NCBI GenBank assembly: GCA_028687585.1
Contig: JAQTZV010000021.1
Coordinates: forward strand, 1 to 59,492
Source of the DNA: Desulfuromonadaceae bacterium
GTDB lineage: Bacteria; Desulfobacterota; Desulfuromonadia; Geobacterales; Pseudopelobacteraceae
Length of the DNA: 59,492 nt
Direction: 5' to 3'
Position 1 is the stretch's first letter. Each line of letters opens with the position of its first letter. The translations under genes and the position numbers were made by a program. The notes beneath the pieces were generated by a model, which worked only from the letters and a program-made list of their open reading frames with translations, ran no database searches and was not told where the DNA came from. Positions 35,050-43,882 of the stretch are shown here, one piece after another.

Positions 35050-36759
35050 ATGACTCCAACAAACAAACGACACGCCGTCTTCTGGATTCTGACCTCGCTA
35101 CTCGTTATCGGTAGCATCGAAATCGGTGCACGAGTAATGGAGCGGATCGAAAACGCCGCTTCACGACGCAAGAACCCCTTCATTGAATCTGTCAATCCTG
35201 TCCCGGCGTTCAAAATAGTTGACAGCGGCGGAACCAAAGTTGTAGTCCGATCCGGGTTCCACCCGCTGATGAATCCCGAGTTACGGCCGTTTACCTTGGA
35301 GCGACCAAAGGGCGGTCTTCGCATATTTCTACTGGGAGGCTCGGCGGCAGCCGGATGGCCGTACCACGTGGGTGACACCCATATAAGCGCGCTGCTCGAG
35401 CGAAAGCTCCGGATGCTCTACCCGGGACGACCGATCGAAGTGATCAATGCCGCTGCGGGAACCTACGCGAGTCATAGGGTCGCGCGTATCTTTGAGGAGA
35501 TTATTCACTATAATCCCGACATAATTTTTCTCTATAACGGGAACAATGAATTTTTGGAGAACCTCGTCTTCCATCCCCCCAATCCGCCCGAACCGTGGGA
35601 TTCTTCGGCGGTCATCCGTCTCGCTTATCGGCTCTTGGTGCCCCGTCCGCGTATTGACGAGAAGTCTTTCGACATCAGCGCCCAAATCCCGAACACACTC
35701 GCCTTTGCGTTCTCCAAGGCCTCGCTCTACCGGGAGGACCCACGACAGTTTCAGATGCTCCTCAAGCAGTATCGCTTCAACATCGAGGAGATGGTTACCG
35801 AAGCCGGTGAAGCCAAAGTCCCGCTCTTCCTGCTCACATGCCCGGTAAATCTGAAGGATTGGGTTCCCAATGTCTCGCGACACCGCAAAAATCTGACCCC
35901 TGACGAGAAGATCCGTTGGACTGATCTGTTTCGGGAAGGGGAACTGGCAGTGGAGCGGGGAGCATTTGCTGACGCTATAAAACCGCTCTGGGCAGCCGTT
36001 ACTCTTGACGGTGAATACGCCGAGGCCCACTACCGTCTTGCCCAAGCGCTCCTGCGTACCGGACATCGGGAGGGGGCGAAATCAGAGTTTATTCTCGCAC
36101 TCGAGCGAGACGCCTTTCCTTTTCGCGAACTCCCCGAGTTTCAGAATATTCTGCGCGATATTGCATCGAAACGAGCGGTTCCGCTCGTTGACATCATCCC
36201 GCCACTTGAGGCGGTGGCCGGGGATGGTATCATCGGTCTCGACGTCCTCGTCGACTACGTTCATCTCCTGGAAAAAAGCCAGGAGATTGTTGCCCAGGAG
36301 ATGCTGAAGGCCATCCTGGAGCGCGGCTTGCTGCAGGGGGTTTCCGCGACCGACGTCGAACGCGTCCGGATTGCGATTCCTAAGAAGTTTTTTGCCAGCC
36401 GCGACGTTGCAGCTGCCGATCTCAACTACAACATGGCGATGGTTATGCACCAGTATGAGCGGGTTGACATTCTGTACGAAGAGGCCATCGCAACCTTCAG
36501 TCGTGCGGCGAAGGAAGATCCTTCCCTTGCGGAGGAGTGCCGGAACAGGATTGCCCTGTTTCGCGAAATCCACCCGGTCGTCCGGGCCTATCGAGACCTC
36601 CTCCATGCTGAAAAATTAGGGCTCCGGGAGAAGATGTACACGCCCGAGGAAGCGCAACGAATCTTTACAATGTATCGGGAGATGATCCGGGAGGTTAAAA
36701 CTCCAAGCTTGTCGAGAGAAGAGTTTACGAAAAAAGTTCCCGAGGTTCCTTTCAAGTAA
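35050..36759 (+). CDS. Membrane-anchored SGNH-hydrolase-like protein with TPR segment
   Basis: The product is 569 aa. One N-terminal helix (about 10-28) anchors it, with the bulk outside the membrane. SGNH blocks are visible: FLLGGSAAAGWPY (nucleophile Ser near 98), INAAAGTYAS, LYNGNNEFLE (block III Asn) and a late DYVHLLEKS supplying Asp/His. A TPR-like stretch (EYAEAHYRLAQALLRTGHREGA) is inserted before the last block. SGNH proteins of this type add or remove acyl groups on glycans. It stands beside the carbamoyltransferase module, convergent with it. Confidence 0.75.
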   Translation: MTPTNKRHAVFWILTSLLVIGSIEIGARVMERIENAASRRKNPFIESVNPVPAFKIVDSGGTKVVVRSGFHPLMNPELRPFTLERPKGGLRIFLLGGSAAAGWPYHVGDTHISALLERKLRMLYPGRPIEVINAAAGTYASHRVARIFEEIIHYNPDIIFLYNGNNEFLENLVFHPPNPPEPWDSSAVIRLAYRLLVPRPRIDEKSFDISAQIPNTLAFAFSKASLYREDPRQFQMLLKQYRFNIEEMVTEAGEAKVPLFLLTCPVNLKDWVPNVSRHRKNLTPDEKIRWTDLFREGELAVERGAFADAIKPLWAAVTLDGEYAEAHYRLAQALLRTGHREGAKSEFILALERDAFPFRELPEFQNILRDIASKRAVPLVDIIPPLEAVAGDGIIGLDVLVDYVHLLEKSQEIVAQEMLKAILERGLLQGVSATDVERVRIAIPKKFFASRDVAAADLNYNMAMVMHQYERVDILYEEAIATFSRAAKEDPSLAEECRNRIALFREIHPVVRAYRDLLHAEKLGLREKMYTPEEAQRIFTMYREMIREVKTPSLSREEFTKKVPEVPFK

Positions 36760-36821
36760 AAGAAACTTCATGGTCATTGATGGATGGCGAAAAGAGGACA
36801 GATTGGCTATGGCCGTGCGCA

Positions 36822-38660
36822 TCAATCAGGTTCGAAACTGTTTCTATAATCCTTCATCAAATCAGGATTCTGCCGTGACTTCTCAAGATAACAGTTACCG
36901 ATAGCAAGTGATTCAATGTCGGTTCCCATGAAACAACGAAAAGCATCCTCAGGGGTGCAGACAATCGGCTCCCCCCGCACGTTAAAACTGGTATTAACCA
37001 CAACGGGACAACCGGTCCTCTCTTTAAAAAGGGAGATAAGTGCATGGTAGAAACCATTCGTCTCTTTATGAACGGTTTGAATCCTGGCCGAATAATCCAC
37101 ATGCGTTACCGCAGGAATCTCTGAACGCACACTGTTAAGTTTATCAATTCCGAACAATTTTTGTTCCTCATCAGTCATAATGCGTCGTTTATCCGTGACC
37201 ACGTCCGCGCAGAGCAGCATATACGGGCTGTCAGCTGAGAGTTCGAACCAATCGGCAACATCTTCACGCAACACTGATGGTGCGAAAGGCCTGAACGACT
37301 CCCGAAATTTAACCTTGAGATTCAGTAGTGACTGCATTGCCGCAGAACGCGGATCGGCAAGTATCGACCGTGCACCAAGCGCCCTCGGTCCAAATTCCAT
37401 CCGGCCATGGAACAGACCAACCGCCTTCCCGGCAATCAGGTCATCGACACATTTCCGCAGCATGACATCGGTATCAACTATAGCGTAAACCGCACCAAGA
37501 GTGCGCAAGCGATCTTCAATCTCATGTTGAGAGAATACAGGACCAAGATACGCTCCCTTCATCCGGTCACTTTTCCCATCAGAAGGCTTTCGTTCATTGC
37601 CACAATGAAGATGGTATGCTGCCAATGCGGCACCAAGTGCTCCTCCGGCATCGCCTGATGCCGGCTGTATCCAGATGTTCTCAAACGCGCCATCTCTGAG
37701 AACCTTACCGTTTGCGACACAATTAAGCGCAACCCCTCCCGCAAGACAAAGATTTTTTTGTCCGGTTTCAGAGGCAATGTTTCTCGTCATACGTAAAATC
37801 ACCTCTTCAGTAACCGCCTGAATTGATACGGCAAGATCCATATGTCGAGCGGAAATCGGTTCGTCCGCCTTTCGAGGCGCTCCACCGAACAGTCCGTTGA
37901 ATTTGTCGTTGGTCATGGTAAAACCGGTACAGTAGTCAAAATAATCCATGTTCAGTCGAAATGAGCCGTCTGGCTTTACATCAATAAGATGCTCCCTGAT
38001 CGTTCCCGCATATCGTGGCAGACCATATGGCGCCAAACCCATCAGCTTGTATTCTCCGGAGTTGACCTTGAAACCGGTGTAATAGGTAAACGCCGAATAC
38101 AGCAGTCCGAGTGAATGCGGAAAGTGGATCTCTTTGAGCACCTCAATATCTTTGCCCCTGCCCACTGCAACGGAAGTGGTCGCCCATTCTCCGACACCGT
38201 CCATGGTCAAAATTGCCGCATCATTGTAGGGAGAGGGATAAAATGCACTGGCCGCATGGCTGAGATGGTGTTCAGAAAACAACATGACCCTTGCCATATC
38301 ATCGCGCACACCATGAAATGAAAGTTCACGCAGCAGGGCACTTTTCAGAAAAAGCTTATCCTTCAACCAGAGCAGCATCGAAGTGGAGAACGATTTCAGG
38401 CCGCGAGGAGCAAAGGCTACATACGTCTCCAGTAACCGCTCGAACTTGAGAAACGGCTTGTCATAGAAAACAATGTGATCAAGATCGGCGACAGTAATGC
38501 CCGCTTCACACAGACAATACTCCAAGGCATGATGGGGAAACCGGGGATCATGTTTCTTTCTGGTAAAACGCTCTTCCTGGGCGGCGGCTATTATGTCACC
38601 GTCCTTGATGAGTGCACAGGCACTATCATGGTAATATGCGGAAATTCCGAGTATGAACAC
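36822..38660 (-). CDS. Carbamoyltransferase, NodU/CmcH (SxtI-like) family
   Basis: The product is 612 aa, starting at GTG 38660 with AGAGGTC 6 nt upstream. The family uses carbamoyl phosphate and ATP to make carbamoyl-adenylate and transfers the carbamoyl group to hydroxyls of sugars or other small molecules. Visible parts are GISAYYHDSACALI, HHLSHAASAFYPS, DGVGEW, LAGGVALNCVANG, and in the C-terminal domain FGPRALGARSILADPR and VVNTSFNVRGEPIV. It lies 9 nt after the DUF5989/SxtK-like gene. Confidence 0.92.
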   Translation of the reverse strand: MFILGISAYYHDSACALIKDGDIIAAAQEERFTRKKHDPRFPHHALEYCLCEAGITVADLDHIVFYDKPFLKFERLLETYVAFAPRGLKSFSTSMLLWLKDKLFLKSALLRELSFHGVRDDMARVMLFSEHHLSHAASAFYPSPYNDAAILTMDGVGEWATTSVAVGRGKDIEVLKEIHFPHSLGLLYSAFTYYTGFKVNSGEYKLMGLAPYGLPRYAGTIREHLIDVKPDGSFRLNMDYFDYCTGFTMTNDKFNGLFGGAPRKADEPISARHMDLAVSIQAVTEEVILRMTRNIASETGQKNLCLAGGVALNCVANGKVLRDGAFENIWIQPASGDAGGALGAALAAYHLHCGNERKPSDGKSDRMKGAYLGPVFSQHEIEDRLRTLGAVYAIVDTDVMLRKCVDDLIAGKAVGLFHGRMEFGPRALGARSILADPRSAAMQSLLNLKVKFRESFRPFAPSVLREDVADWFELSADSPYMLLCADVVTDKRRIMTDEEQKLFGIDKLNSVRSEIPAVTHVDYSARIQTVHKETNGFYHALISLFKERTGCPVVVNTSFNVRGEPIVCTPEDAFRCFMGTDIESLAIGNCYLEKSRQNPDLMKDYRNSFEPD

Positions 38661-38669
38661 GGTCGACCT

Positions 38670-38819
38670 CTAAAACAGCGTGTAAATAAACGGGGCAACC
38701 ACTGAATTCTGTGCCGCTATCAAAAGAGCACCGAGCAGAACCATGACTATAATAATCGGGAGCAGCCAGAACTTTTTGCGCTGCTTGAGAAAATCAATAA
38801 ATTCCTTAATAAACTCCAT
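38670..38819 (-). CDS. DUF5989/SxtK-like small membrane protein
   Basis: The product is 49 aa: MEFIKEFIDFLKQRKKF, then one hydrophobic helix (LLPIIIVMVLLGALLI), then a short tail. GAGGTG lies 5 nt before the ATG. Proteins of this size and pattern regularly accompany SxtJ and carbamoyltransferase genes (DUF5989), as sxtI-sxtJ-sxtK do in the saxitoxin cluster. Here it sits 11 nt after the SxtJ-like gene and 9 nt before the carbamoyltransferase gene. Its mechanism is unknown. Confidence 0.88.
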   Translation of the reverse strand: MEFIKEFIDFLKQRKKFWLLPIIIVMVLLGALLIAAQNSVVAPFIYTLF

Positions 38820-38830
38820 AGTTCACCTCA

Positions 38831-39238
38831 CTAAAACTGCTTGCGGAATGTTTTTTTCCAGGCTTTGCCGCCAACATGATCTTTCCAGTACGTCGGTAAT
38901 TTGCTGTCAAAACAGCGCTGCAGCTCGTCTTTCCCTAACAGCTTAAGAACAAATCCGGTCGGGATAACTGCGATAACATATATCAGGCCAAAAACCAGAG
39001 GATTTGTAAAACGGTGCATGAAATTACCAACGCTGATGAACAGACCAATAGCTTTACGCAACGGTTTGGCCTCAAAAAAAGATGCAATTGCCAAAACAAT
39101 TGCGGCGACAACTAAATAGGGTTGATTATTTCCCCGGCTGAAGAGCACTACATATATTACTGCCGTTATACCCGCCAGCAGGAAACCTGATTTCCGGTAA
39201 TTACTGTTCTGAGCGCTGCTCATTTCGTGGTAATTCAT
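38831..39238 (-). CDS. SxtJ-like membrane protein
   Basis: The product is 135 aa from ATG 39238, with GGAGAAAGAG just upstream; an ATG 12 nt earlier is an alternative. Three to four hydrophobic segments (about 19-35, 40-56 and 80-100) and the pattern LGKDELQRCFDSKLPTYW match SxtJ-family proteins that accompany carbamoyltransferases. It is probably a membrane anchor or partner of the carbamoyltransferase. Confidence 0.85.
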   Translation of the reverse strand: MNYHEMSSAQNSNYRKSGFLLAGITAVIYVVLFSRGNNQPYLVVAAIVLAIASFFEAKPLRKAIGLFISVGNFMHRFTNPLVFGLIYVIAVIPTGFVLKLLGKDELQRCFDSKLPTYWKDHVGGKAWKKTFRKQF

Positions 39239-39375
39239 CTCTTTCTCCATAGCGTCTGCCGACGCAAAGAACGAGAGCCGGCATACGTACTTGACATTTT
39301 CCTTGTGCCTGCCACTTCTGATTTGGTACTGTCACCACCAGTATCGAGAAAACATCAGTTGCCAGGTCTCCTCGC

Positions 39376-41031
39376 ATGTTCAACAACGATAATAGAGAAT
39401 TTCTTTTCGGGCTGTTTGTAGCAACTATTGCCTTTCTCGTCTACGCCAATTCGCTCGGCAACGGCTTTACGTTAGATGATGACAGTGTCATTCTCAACAA
39501 TCCGGTCCTGAGAGGGAATTTCTTCTCACTCTTCAGCAGCATAGACACGACCGGCGAGACACAACTGCTCCCTTTTTACCGCCCCGTTACCTATCTCACC
39601 TACATGATCGAATGGCATCTGCACGGATTCAACCCTTTTTTCGTCCGACTTGCCAATGTTCTGTTACACACCGCCAACTCGTTTCTGGTATTTCGACTTG
39701 CCCGTTCACTCAATAAGGACAACGTCTACATGGCACTTCTGGCCGGCATCCTCTTTGCCGTTCATCCGCAACAGAGTGAAGGGGTGAATTTCAATGCCGG
39801 CGGGCGCAACACCATGCTGGCCTGCTTTTTCTCAATTTCGACCTACCTGTTTCACGCCAAAAGCATCCTCCGGGAGAACAAACAGTGGGCGCTCGCGGGA
39901 GCATTGTTTTTTTTACTCGGCATCTTTTCCAAAGAAACTGCCGTGATGATTCTCCCGCTTATTTTCGCGCTTGAATTCCGGATGCTGCGTACCAATGCAC
40001 CCAATTCCCGTTTGCAGGCATTCATGCGCCTCGCTCCCTACTTCGCGGCATTAGCGGTCTACATAGTCATGCGATGGCTGACTCTCTCAAAACTCGGCAT
40101 TCAGACCAGCATCATTCCCGGCGTCGGCACGAAGCTGCTGGAGAGTATGTACATTACCACAACTCTCGGCACACGACTACTCGATGATCTTTACATCATC
40201 CCGCGCTATTTCCTGACCGCAATCTGGCCGCTGCACCTCTCATCACGCTACGTCATGCCGGAGGACATGAATCTCCTGGTGCTGCCGCTCCTTGGCGGGT
40301 GGCTCTGCATACTTGCCAGTATCGGCTGGATCTGCACCAGGGGCCGCAGCACAACCTCGCTGTTCGGGCTTGCCTGGATTGTTCTTTTCTGGCTTCCGGT
40401 AAGCGGCATTGTTTTTGTTCCCGGCGCCCCCCTCGCTGACCGTTTCTTTTATATTCCGGAAATCGGCCTCTGGATTATCATTGCAGACCAGTTCTGCAGA
40501 CATATGCCGATAGAAAAGCCGATATTCCGAAGGGTTGCCGGGGTAACAGTTGCGCTCCTGCTCCTTGTTCTTGCTGCCCTGACGGTCGTGCGCAATCAAG
40601 AGTGGAGAAGTAATTACTCCCTGTATAAAGGGCTCGTCGAACACTACCCCGAAAATGTTCATGCCCACGCCGGTCTGGGAAAAGTTTTTTATGGCAAGGA
40701 GAAGGAGCATGACACAGCCAAGGCAGAGCGCGAATTTGAAAAGGTAATTGCGATTGATCCAAATTTTCCTATGATTTACACGTATCTGGGAAACATAAAG
40801 CTGAACAGAGATGATTTGGCAGGAGCATTATACTGCTATAGCAAAGCAATTGAAGTCTACCCCTACGATAAAGAGGCGCGCTTAAATAGAGGGATAACCC
40901 TCGAAAAACTCGGGCGACCGAAAGAAGCGATCACTGACTACCTTTTCTTCATGACCACACCAGGCAGTTCTGACAATCTTCCCGGCGGACGGGAACATGC
41001 AGAAAAACGCCTGCGTGAGCTTTCGCAATAG
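39376..41031 (+). CDS. TMTC-like polytopic glycosyltransferase with TPR tail (copy 2)
   Basis: The product is 551 aa. Layout matches copy 1: helices through about residue 410, early LDDDSVIL acidic loop, HPQQSEGVNFNAGGRNTM, then a TPR tail (AHAGLGKVFYGK, IYTYLGNIKLNRDD). N-terminal 100 residues are strikingly similar to copy 1 (YANSLGNGF...DDD...NP). It is convergent with the GT9 gene, 8 nt apart. Predicted to move a sugar from a lipid carrier onto a periplasmic acceptor (inference from the fold). Confidence 0.78.
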   Translation: MFNNDNREFLFGLFVATIAFLVYANSLGNGFTLDDDSVILNNPVLRGNFFSLFSSIDTTGETQLLPFYRPVTYLTYMIEWHLHGFNPFFVRLANVLLHTANSFLVFRLARSLNKDNVYMALLAGILFAVHPQQSEGVNFNAGGRNTMLACFFSISTYLFHAKSILRENKQWALAGALFFLLGIFSKETAVMILPLIFALEFRMLRTNAPNSRLQAFMRLAPYFAALAVYIVMRWLTLSKLGIQTSIIPGVGTKLLESMYITTTLGTRLLDDLYIIPRYFLTAIWPLHLSSRYVMPEDMNLLVLPLLGGWLCILASIGWICTRGRSTTSLFGLAWIVLFWLPVSGIVFVPGAPLADRFFYIPEIGLWIIIADQFCRHMPIEKPIFRRVAGVTVALLLLVLAALTVVRNQEWRSNYSLYKGLVEHYPENVHAHAGLGKVFYGKEKEHDTAKAEREFEKVIAIDPNFPMIYTYLGNIKLNRDDLAGALYCYSKAIEVYPYDKEARLNRGITLEKLGRPKEAITDYLFFMTTPGSSDNLPGGREHAEKRLRELSQ

Positions 41032-41039
41032 TACCCGTT

Positions 41040-42266
41040 TTACATCGCTTCCAGACTCGGTTTAAGTATTTTGAAAACCTTCTCGGGAGTAATCATTTTG
41101 AGACAAATATTGTCATTGCAGGGGCTTTGCCGGTGGTTTGCGGCTGAAACACAGGGAGAACAGGCTAAGCCCGCGTACAGGGGAGTCATAGTTCCGAGAG
41201 GACCGTACAACGCAGGGGTTTCGGGTCCGAAAAAGACAAATTCAGGCATGGATGTTACTGCGGCGAAATGTGCGGGTCCAGAGTCATTCGTGACCATAAA
41301 TTCACTCACCGCATAGAGCGCGGGGAGTTCCGCAAGGGTTGTATATCCTGCAAAATTCACGCAGCGCTCATCATTCACCGCAAAGACAATAGAATCATTC
41401 CAGGAATGTTCGGACTCGATCCCGGGTAGCAGGATAATAACACGAGAGTACTGATCAAGAAGCATCCCGGCAAGTTCAATATAGTACTCTTTTGGCCACC
41501 GGCGTAACGGGACTAGATCAGATGCATTCGTGTTAAAGAGAACTATCTTGTAATACTCAGTGTCAAACGAAGGGTATGCCTCTGCTACCTTACCGAGTAT
41601 GGAGCTTTTTTCCGGCGCCCCTATCAAAGCTTTCTGAAGTAAAATCTCCGTGTCAGATATTATTGCCTTTGAAAAAGGAATCTCATTCTTTTCAGACAGC
41701 AGTGCGTTGGCAAGGGCAATGAAGTTTTTTGAAATATGCTGATGCGGATTATAGACCACTTTATGGCTGAGAAAATCCCCGCGATACAGCCCTTCATTAT
41801 AAAACGAATGAAAGCCTATCGTGCGATCCGCGCCAGAAAAACCGGCAAGGAGAGCGGTGAAACGTGAAAACAGCTCAAGATCGATTACAGAATCTATCTG
41901 CCTCGCACGTGTCCAGAGAAAAAACCGCAGCACATCAATTGCAAGTGCAACGCCGTCTGTCTCTCGTATTTTGAAAATATTGCTGTTCGGGATCGTGCCC
42001 AGCAATTCCAGTACTGCACTGTTCTTTTCAAAACAGACAAAATGGAGATCGACATCACGCGAAGATTTTATCTTAGCCATAGCGGGATCAGCAAGAATAG
42101 TACTCCCCGTTTCGGACAATCCGATGAAAAGTATGTTTCTGCACTCCCGTTCAGGATCTGATCTGAATAACAGTGCACAAAGTTTTTTTAAAAGCGTCCC
42201 TAGAAAACAGAGCGGCACACCCAGAAAAAAATCCACCCTACGCATGGTATTGATATGAATGCCCAT
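41040..42266 (-). CDS. Glycosyltransferase family 9 (heptosyltransferase-like)
   Basis: The product is 408 aa. A short N-terminal hydrophobic stretch (residues 12-30) is followed by a GT-B fold with RNILFIGLSETGSTIL, LLPGIESEH and the GT9 C-terminal signature VTNDSGPAHFAAVTSMPEFVFFGPETP. GT9 enzymes add heptose or related sugars to lipopolysaccharide core or other glycans. It is the last gene of a minus-strand run with two TMTC-like proteins and ResB. Confidence 0.88.
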   Translation of the reverse strand: MGIHINTMRRVDFFLGVPLCFLGTLLKKLCALLFRSDPERECRNILFIGLSETGSTILADPAMAKIKSSRDVDLHFVCFEKNSAVLELLGTIPNSNIFKIRETDGVALAIDVLRFFLWTRARQIDSVIDLELFSRFTALLAGFSGADRTIGFHSFYNEGLYRGDFLSHKVVYNPHQHISKNFIALANALLSEKNEIPFSKAIISDTEILLQKALIGAPEKSSILGKVAEAYPSFDTEYYKIVLFNTNASDLVPLRRWPKEYYIELAGMLLDQYSRVIILLPGIESEHSWNDSIVFAVNDERCVNFAGYTTLAELPALYAVSEFMVTNDSGPAHFAAVTSMPEFVFFGPETPALYGPLGTMTPLYAGLACSPCVSAANHRQSPCNDNICLKMITPEKVFKILKPSLEAM

Positions 42267-42313
42267 ATTCTCTCTTAGTTATAACAATAAACCGACTGCC
42301 TTTGGCACTGACT

Positions 42314-43846
42314 TCACTCGGAATGGGACGGCGTTCTTGAACCAGATGTCTGCAGGGCTTGTAATACGAGTCTTGCCTTGTCATTTCCCGGTTCAATTAG
42401 CAATGCCCGCGATATAACAGCAAAGGCCTCATCAGGCCGGTTTTTTACCGATAACAATGCCCCGAGGTTTATCAGTGCAATAACGTACGTCGGTCTATTT
42501 TTCACCGACTCATTAAAATACCAGAGAGCGTCATCAACCCGGCCTGCATTCAGGTACGCTTGTCCAAGATTATTCAGGGCCAGCCAATTATTGTCCGTCA
42601 CCTCAATGGCATGGGAAAGCAGCGTGAAACTGTTTTTCCAGTGCCGGAGCTGCAGTGATGTAACCATTATCATGCCGCCCAATACAACTACCGATAGTAT
42701 CGCAATTACTTCCCGTTGTGTGTGCCACCGCTCCATCAGCTGCGAACCACCCCAAACCGCCATAACGAACAGTCCAATGCCGGGAAGATAGGTATACCGG
42801 TCCGCAAAGGTACAGGCACCGCTCTGAATCAGACCAATTACCGGTAATAAAGCCACCACGTACCAGATCCACCCGACAAGAAGAAAAGGTGAGCGCTTCC
42901 GCGCAATGCATACTAAAGTGGTAATCAAAAGAAAAAGAAGCAGGGCAAAAACAGCTTGTATGGTTGACGGGAGGGTCTCGGAAGCGGGATAGTACACCGC
43001 CAACTTGCTGGGCCAGACCATTTTCCTGAGATACTCACCATACGAAATGAATGCTCTGGCAACCCGTTCCATAAAAGAGTGATCCGTAACAATCTCCCCT
43101 TGTTTCTGTTTGACAAGATACGTTATCACGCTCAGACAGGCGGACAACACAAAGAAGGGGATCTTCTCAACACATAAACCAACGAATCGGGAAGGAAAGG
43201 CGCTCTTTCCTTCTCTATCCGGAGCAAGGCGGCCAAGCGGCCACCAATCGAGAAGCAGCAGAACAACCGGCAAGGTTACAACCATTGGTTTGGACAGTAA
43301 TCCCAAAATAAAAAAACCGAGAACGGTCAGGTATCTGACACCGCACGGTTTACTACTATAAGAAACATAAGCATACAACGTCAGCATCCAGAAGAACGCA
43401 CTCAGTACATCCTTGCGCTCAGCTACCCACGCAACCGATTCGATCTGAAGAGGATGGAGGGCAAACAGAAAGGCAACAGCAGAACTTTGCAGCGGTGATC
43501 CGGTTGCCCTGTTTAACAGCAGAAAAAGTAAGACGCTGCTCGCAACATGCAATAACACATTGACTGCGTGGTGGCCGGCCGGATTCATCCCGAATATCTG
43601 CACATCCAGCATATGCGACAGCATGGTTAGTGGCACCCAATTTGAAATAAAATCGGAGGTAAATGCCCAGCGAACAGCCGCTACGGTAACCCCATACCAG
43701 ACATGTGGATTTTCATACACAACAACAGAATCGTCCAGGTTAACGAATTCGTGCCAGAGAACCGGGCTGAAAACTACGATCGTAACGGCTACTATTGCAA
43801 ACAGCAGATATAAATTAATTTTTCGGTTTTGAAATAGTACGTCCAA
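42314..43846 (-). CDS. TMTC-like polytopic glycosyltransferase with TPR tail (copy 3)
   Basis: The product is 510 aa from TTG 43846, supported by GTGAGG upstream and lack of a nearby ATG. Signature parts are FVNLDDSVVVYENPH, NWVPLTMLSHMLD, HHAVNVLLH, HPLQIESVAWVAERKDVLS and LLLLDWWPLGRL, all typical of bacterial TMTC/DUF1736-like proteins. The tail holds TPR units (ALNNLGQAYLNAGRVDDAL). It is a tandem paralogue of the next upstream gene. Confidence 0.83.
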   Translation of the reverse strand: MDVLFQNRKINLYLLFAIVAVTIVVFSPVLWHEFVNLDDSVVVYENPHVWYGVTVAAVRWAFTSDFISNWVPLTMLSHMLDVQIFGMNPAGHHAVNVLLHVASSVLLFLLLNRATGSPLQSSAVAFLFALHPLQIESVAWVAERKDVLSAFFWMLTLYAYVSYSSKPCGVRYLTVLGFFILGLLSKPMVVTLPVVLLLLDWWPLGRLAPDREGKSAFPSRFVGLCVEKIPFFVLSACLSVITYLVKQKQGEIVTDHSFMERVARAFISYGEYLRKMVWPSKLAVYYPASETLPSTIQAVFALLLFLLITTLVCIARKRSPFLLVGWIWYVVALLPVIGLIQSGACTFADRYTYLPGIGLFVMAVWGGSQLMERWHTQREVIAILSVVVLGGMIMVTSLQLRHWKNSFTLLSHAIEVTDNNWLALNNLGQAYLNAGRVDDALWYFNESVKNRPTYVIALINLGALLSVKNRPDEAFAVISRALLIEPGNDKARLVLQALQTSGSRTPSHSE

Positions 43847-43882
43847 TAAAGCCTCACGTTGGCAATAGAGTTCTTACAAAAT

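Noticed and set aside
39291..39319. Promoter before the TMTC-like gene at 39376
   Set aside because: A perfect TTGACA is present at 39291, but no acceptable -10 lies at 16-18 bp spacing.
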